This document shows, in pieces, positions 63,871 through 64,000 of a DNA stretch of 64,000 nt; position 1 is the stretch's first letter, and the number at the start of each line of letters is the position of its first letter. The DNA comes from Acidimicrobiia bacterium. GTDB lineage: Bacteria; Actinomycetota; Acidimicrobiia; Acidimicrobiales; Bin134. Made by a program: the position numbers and the translations under genes. The notes below the pieces were generated by a model. That model did no database searches. It worked only from the letters and a program-made list of their open reading frames with translations, and had not been told where the DNA came from. The stretch is taken from contig JAJDYE010000018.1 in NCBI GenBank assembly GCA_022822905.1, positions 1-64,000 on the forward strand, written 5' to 3'.

Positions 63871-64000
63871 GGATACGCAAGCTTGAGTATACCTTGCTAA
63901 TAGATGTTTTATCTACTGTCTAACAGTAGATTTTTCAGCTAGCTACATGGTCAATCATCGGCGCTATTCTCGTGGGGCCTTCAATGAGGGGCTGGGCGTG
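63871..64000. other. AT-rich intergenic end of the window
   Basis: 130 bp upstream of the ATPase start, with no coding sequence recognised. It contains the hairpin at 63911-63931 and AT-rich promoter-like sequence. The neighbouring gene to the right is outside the window. Confidence 0.5.
63911..63935 (+). promoter_or_regulatory. Perfect hairpin with T-run upstream of the second DUF4143 ATPase
   Basis: ATCTACTG-TCTAA-CAGTAGAT (8-bp arms, 5-base loop) runs into TTTTT (63931-63935), so on the plus strand it looks like a small Rho-independent terminator. A third copy of the arm start (TAGAT at 63901-63905) allows an alternative hairpin with ATCTA at 63911-63915. Since the ATPase gene is on the minus strand starting at 63870, the palindrome could equally be its operator. 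Confidence 0.5.

Overview
The window is mostly high-GC DNA with frequent GTG/TTG starts and short or overlapping gene junctions. The core run ksgA - ispE - glmU - prs - rplY - pth - mfd - mazG - eno - ftsB is the gene set found together in actinobacterial chromosomes (the ksgA/ispE/pth/rplY/prs/glmU/mfd/mazG/eno neighbourhood of Mycobacterium). A 33-codon bS22-type ribosomal protein gene is also actinobacterial in character. I infer an uncultured actinomycete. The many PF04909-type amidohydrolases, CoA ligases and SDR enzymes would suit an Acidimicrobiia-like free-living or host-associated organism, but that class assignment is inference.

Layout. 1-3848: two AT-rich genes for surface or lipoprotein products, probably acquired. 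3845-17027: housekeeping block (rRNA methylation, isoprenoid synthesis, cell-wall precursor, PRPP, translation, transcription-coupled repair, NTP clean-up, glycolysis, division). Two toxin-antitoxin-like pairs sit on either side of ispE, followed by bS22 and tRNA-Gln. 17119-38246: catabolic and accessory genes. These include four amidohydrolase-family genes, a PaaK-like ligase, an ADP-forming acyl-CoA ligase, three SDRs, RidA, a dGTPase operon, menB, two MFS transporters, a CPBP protease, a DUF4143 ATPase and a toxin-like protein with EF-hand-like repeats.

38284-45712 reads as one sulfonate-dissimilation operon: small membrane protein, pta, a fused SoeB-SoeC electron-transfer/membrane protein, a SoeA-like molybdoenzyme without a Tat signal, and xsc. 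Predicted chemistry: Xsc splits sulfoacetaldehyde with phosphate into acetyl phosphate and sulfite, Pta converts acetyl phosphate to acetyl-CoA, and the molybdoenzyme oxidises the toxic sulfite at the cytoplasmic face of the membrane. xsc carries an in-frame TAG at codon 309.

45880-58660 looks like an integrated defence island next to tRNA-Arg(CCT). It holds a tyrosine integrase, an unrecognised 775-residue protein, a KTSC protein next to an OLD-family ATPase/TOPRIM nuclease, an AbiE toxin-antitoxin pair with a 23-bp-spaced operator, an MNT antitoxin with a wrecked HEPN partner, a DNA methyltransferase, and a restriction-enzyme gene broken by an in-frame TGA. An orphan solute-binding lipoprotein and a potassium channel lie among them. 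58750-64000 holds a peptide-type ABC importer (binding protein and two permeases, no ATPase in view) and a second DUF4143 ATPase with an AT-rich hairpin upstream. I saw no CRISPR array, rRNA or insertion sequence.
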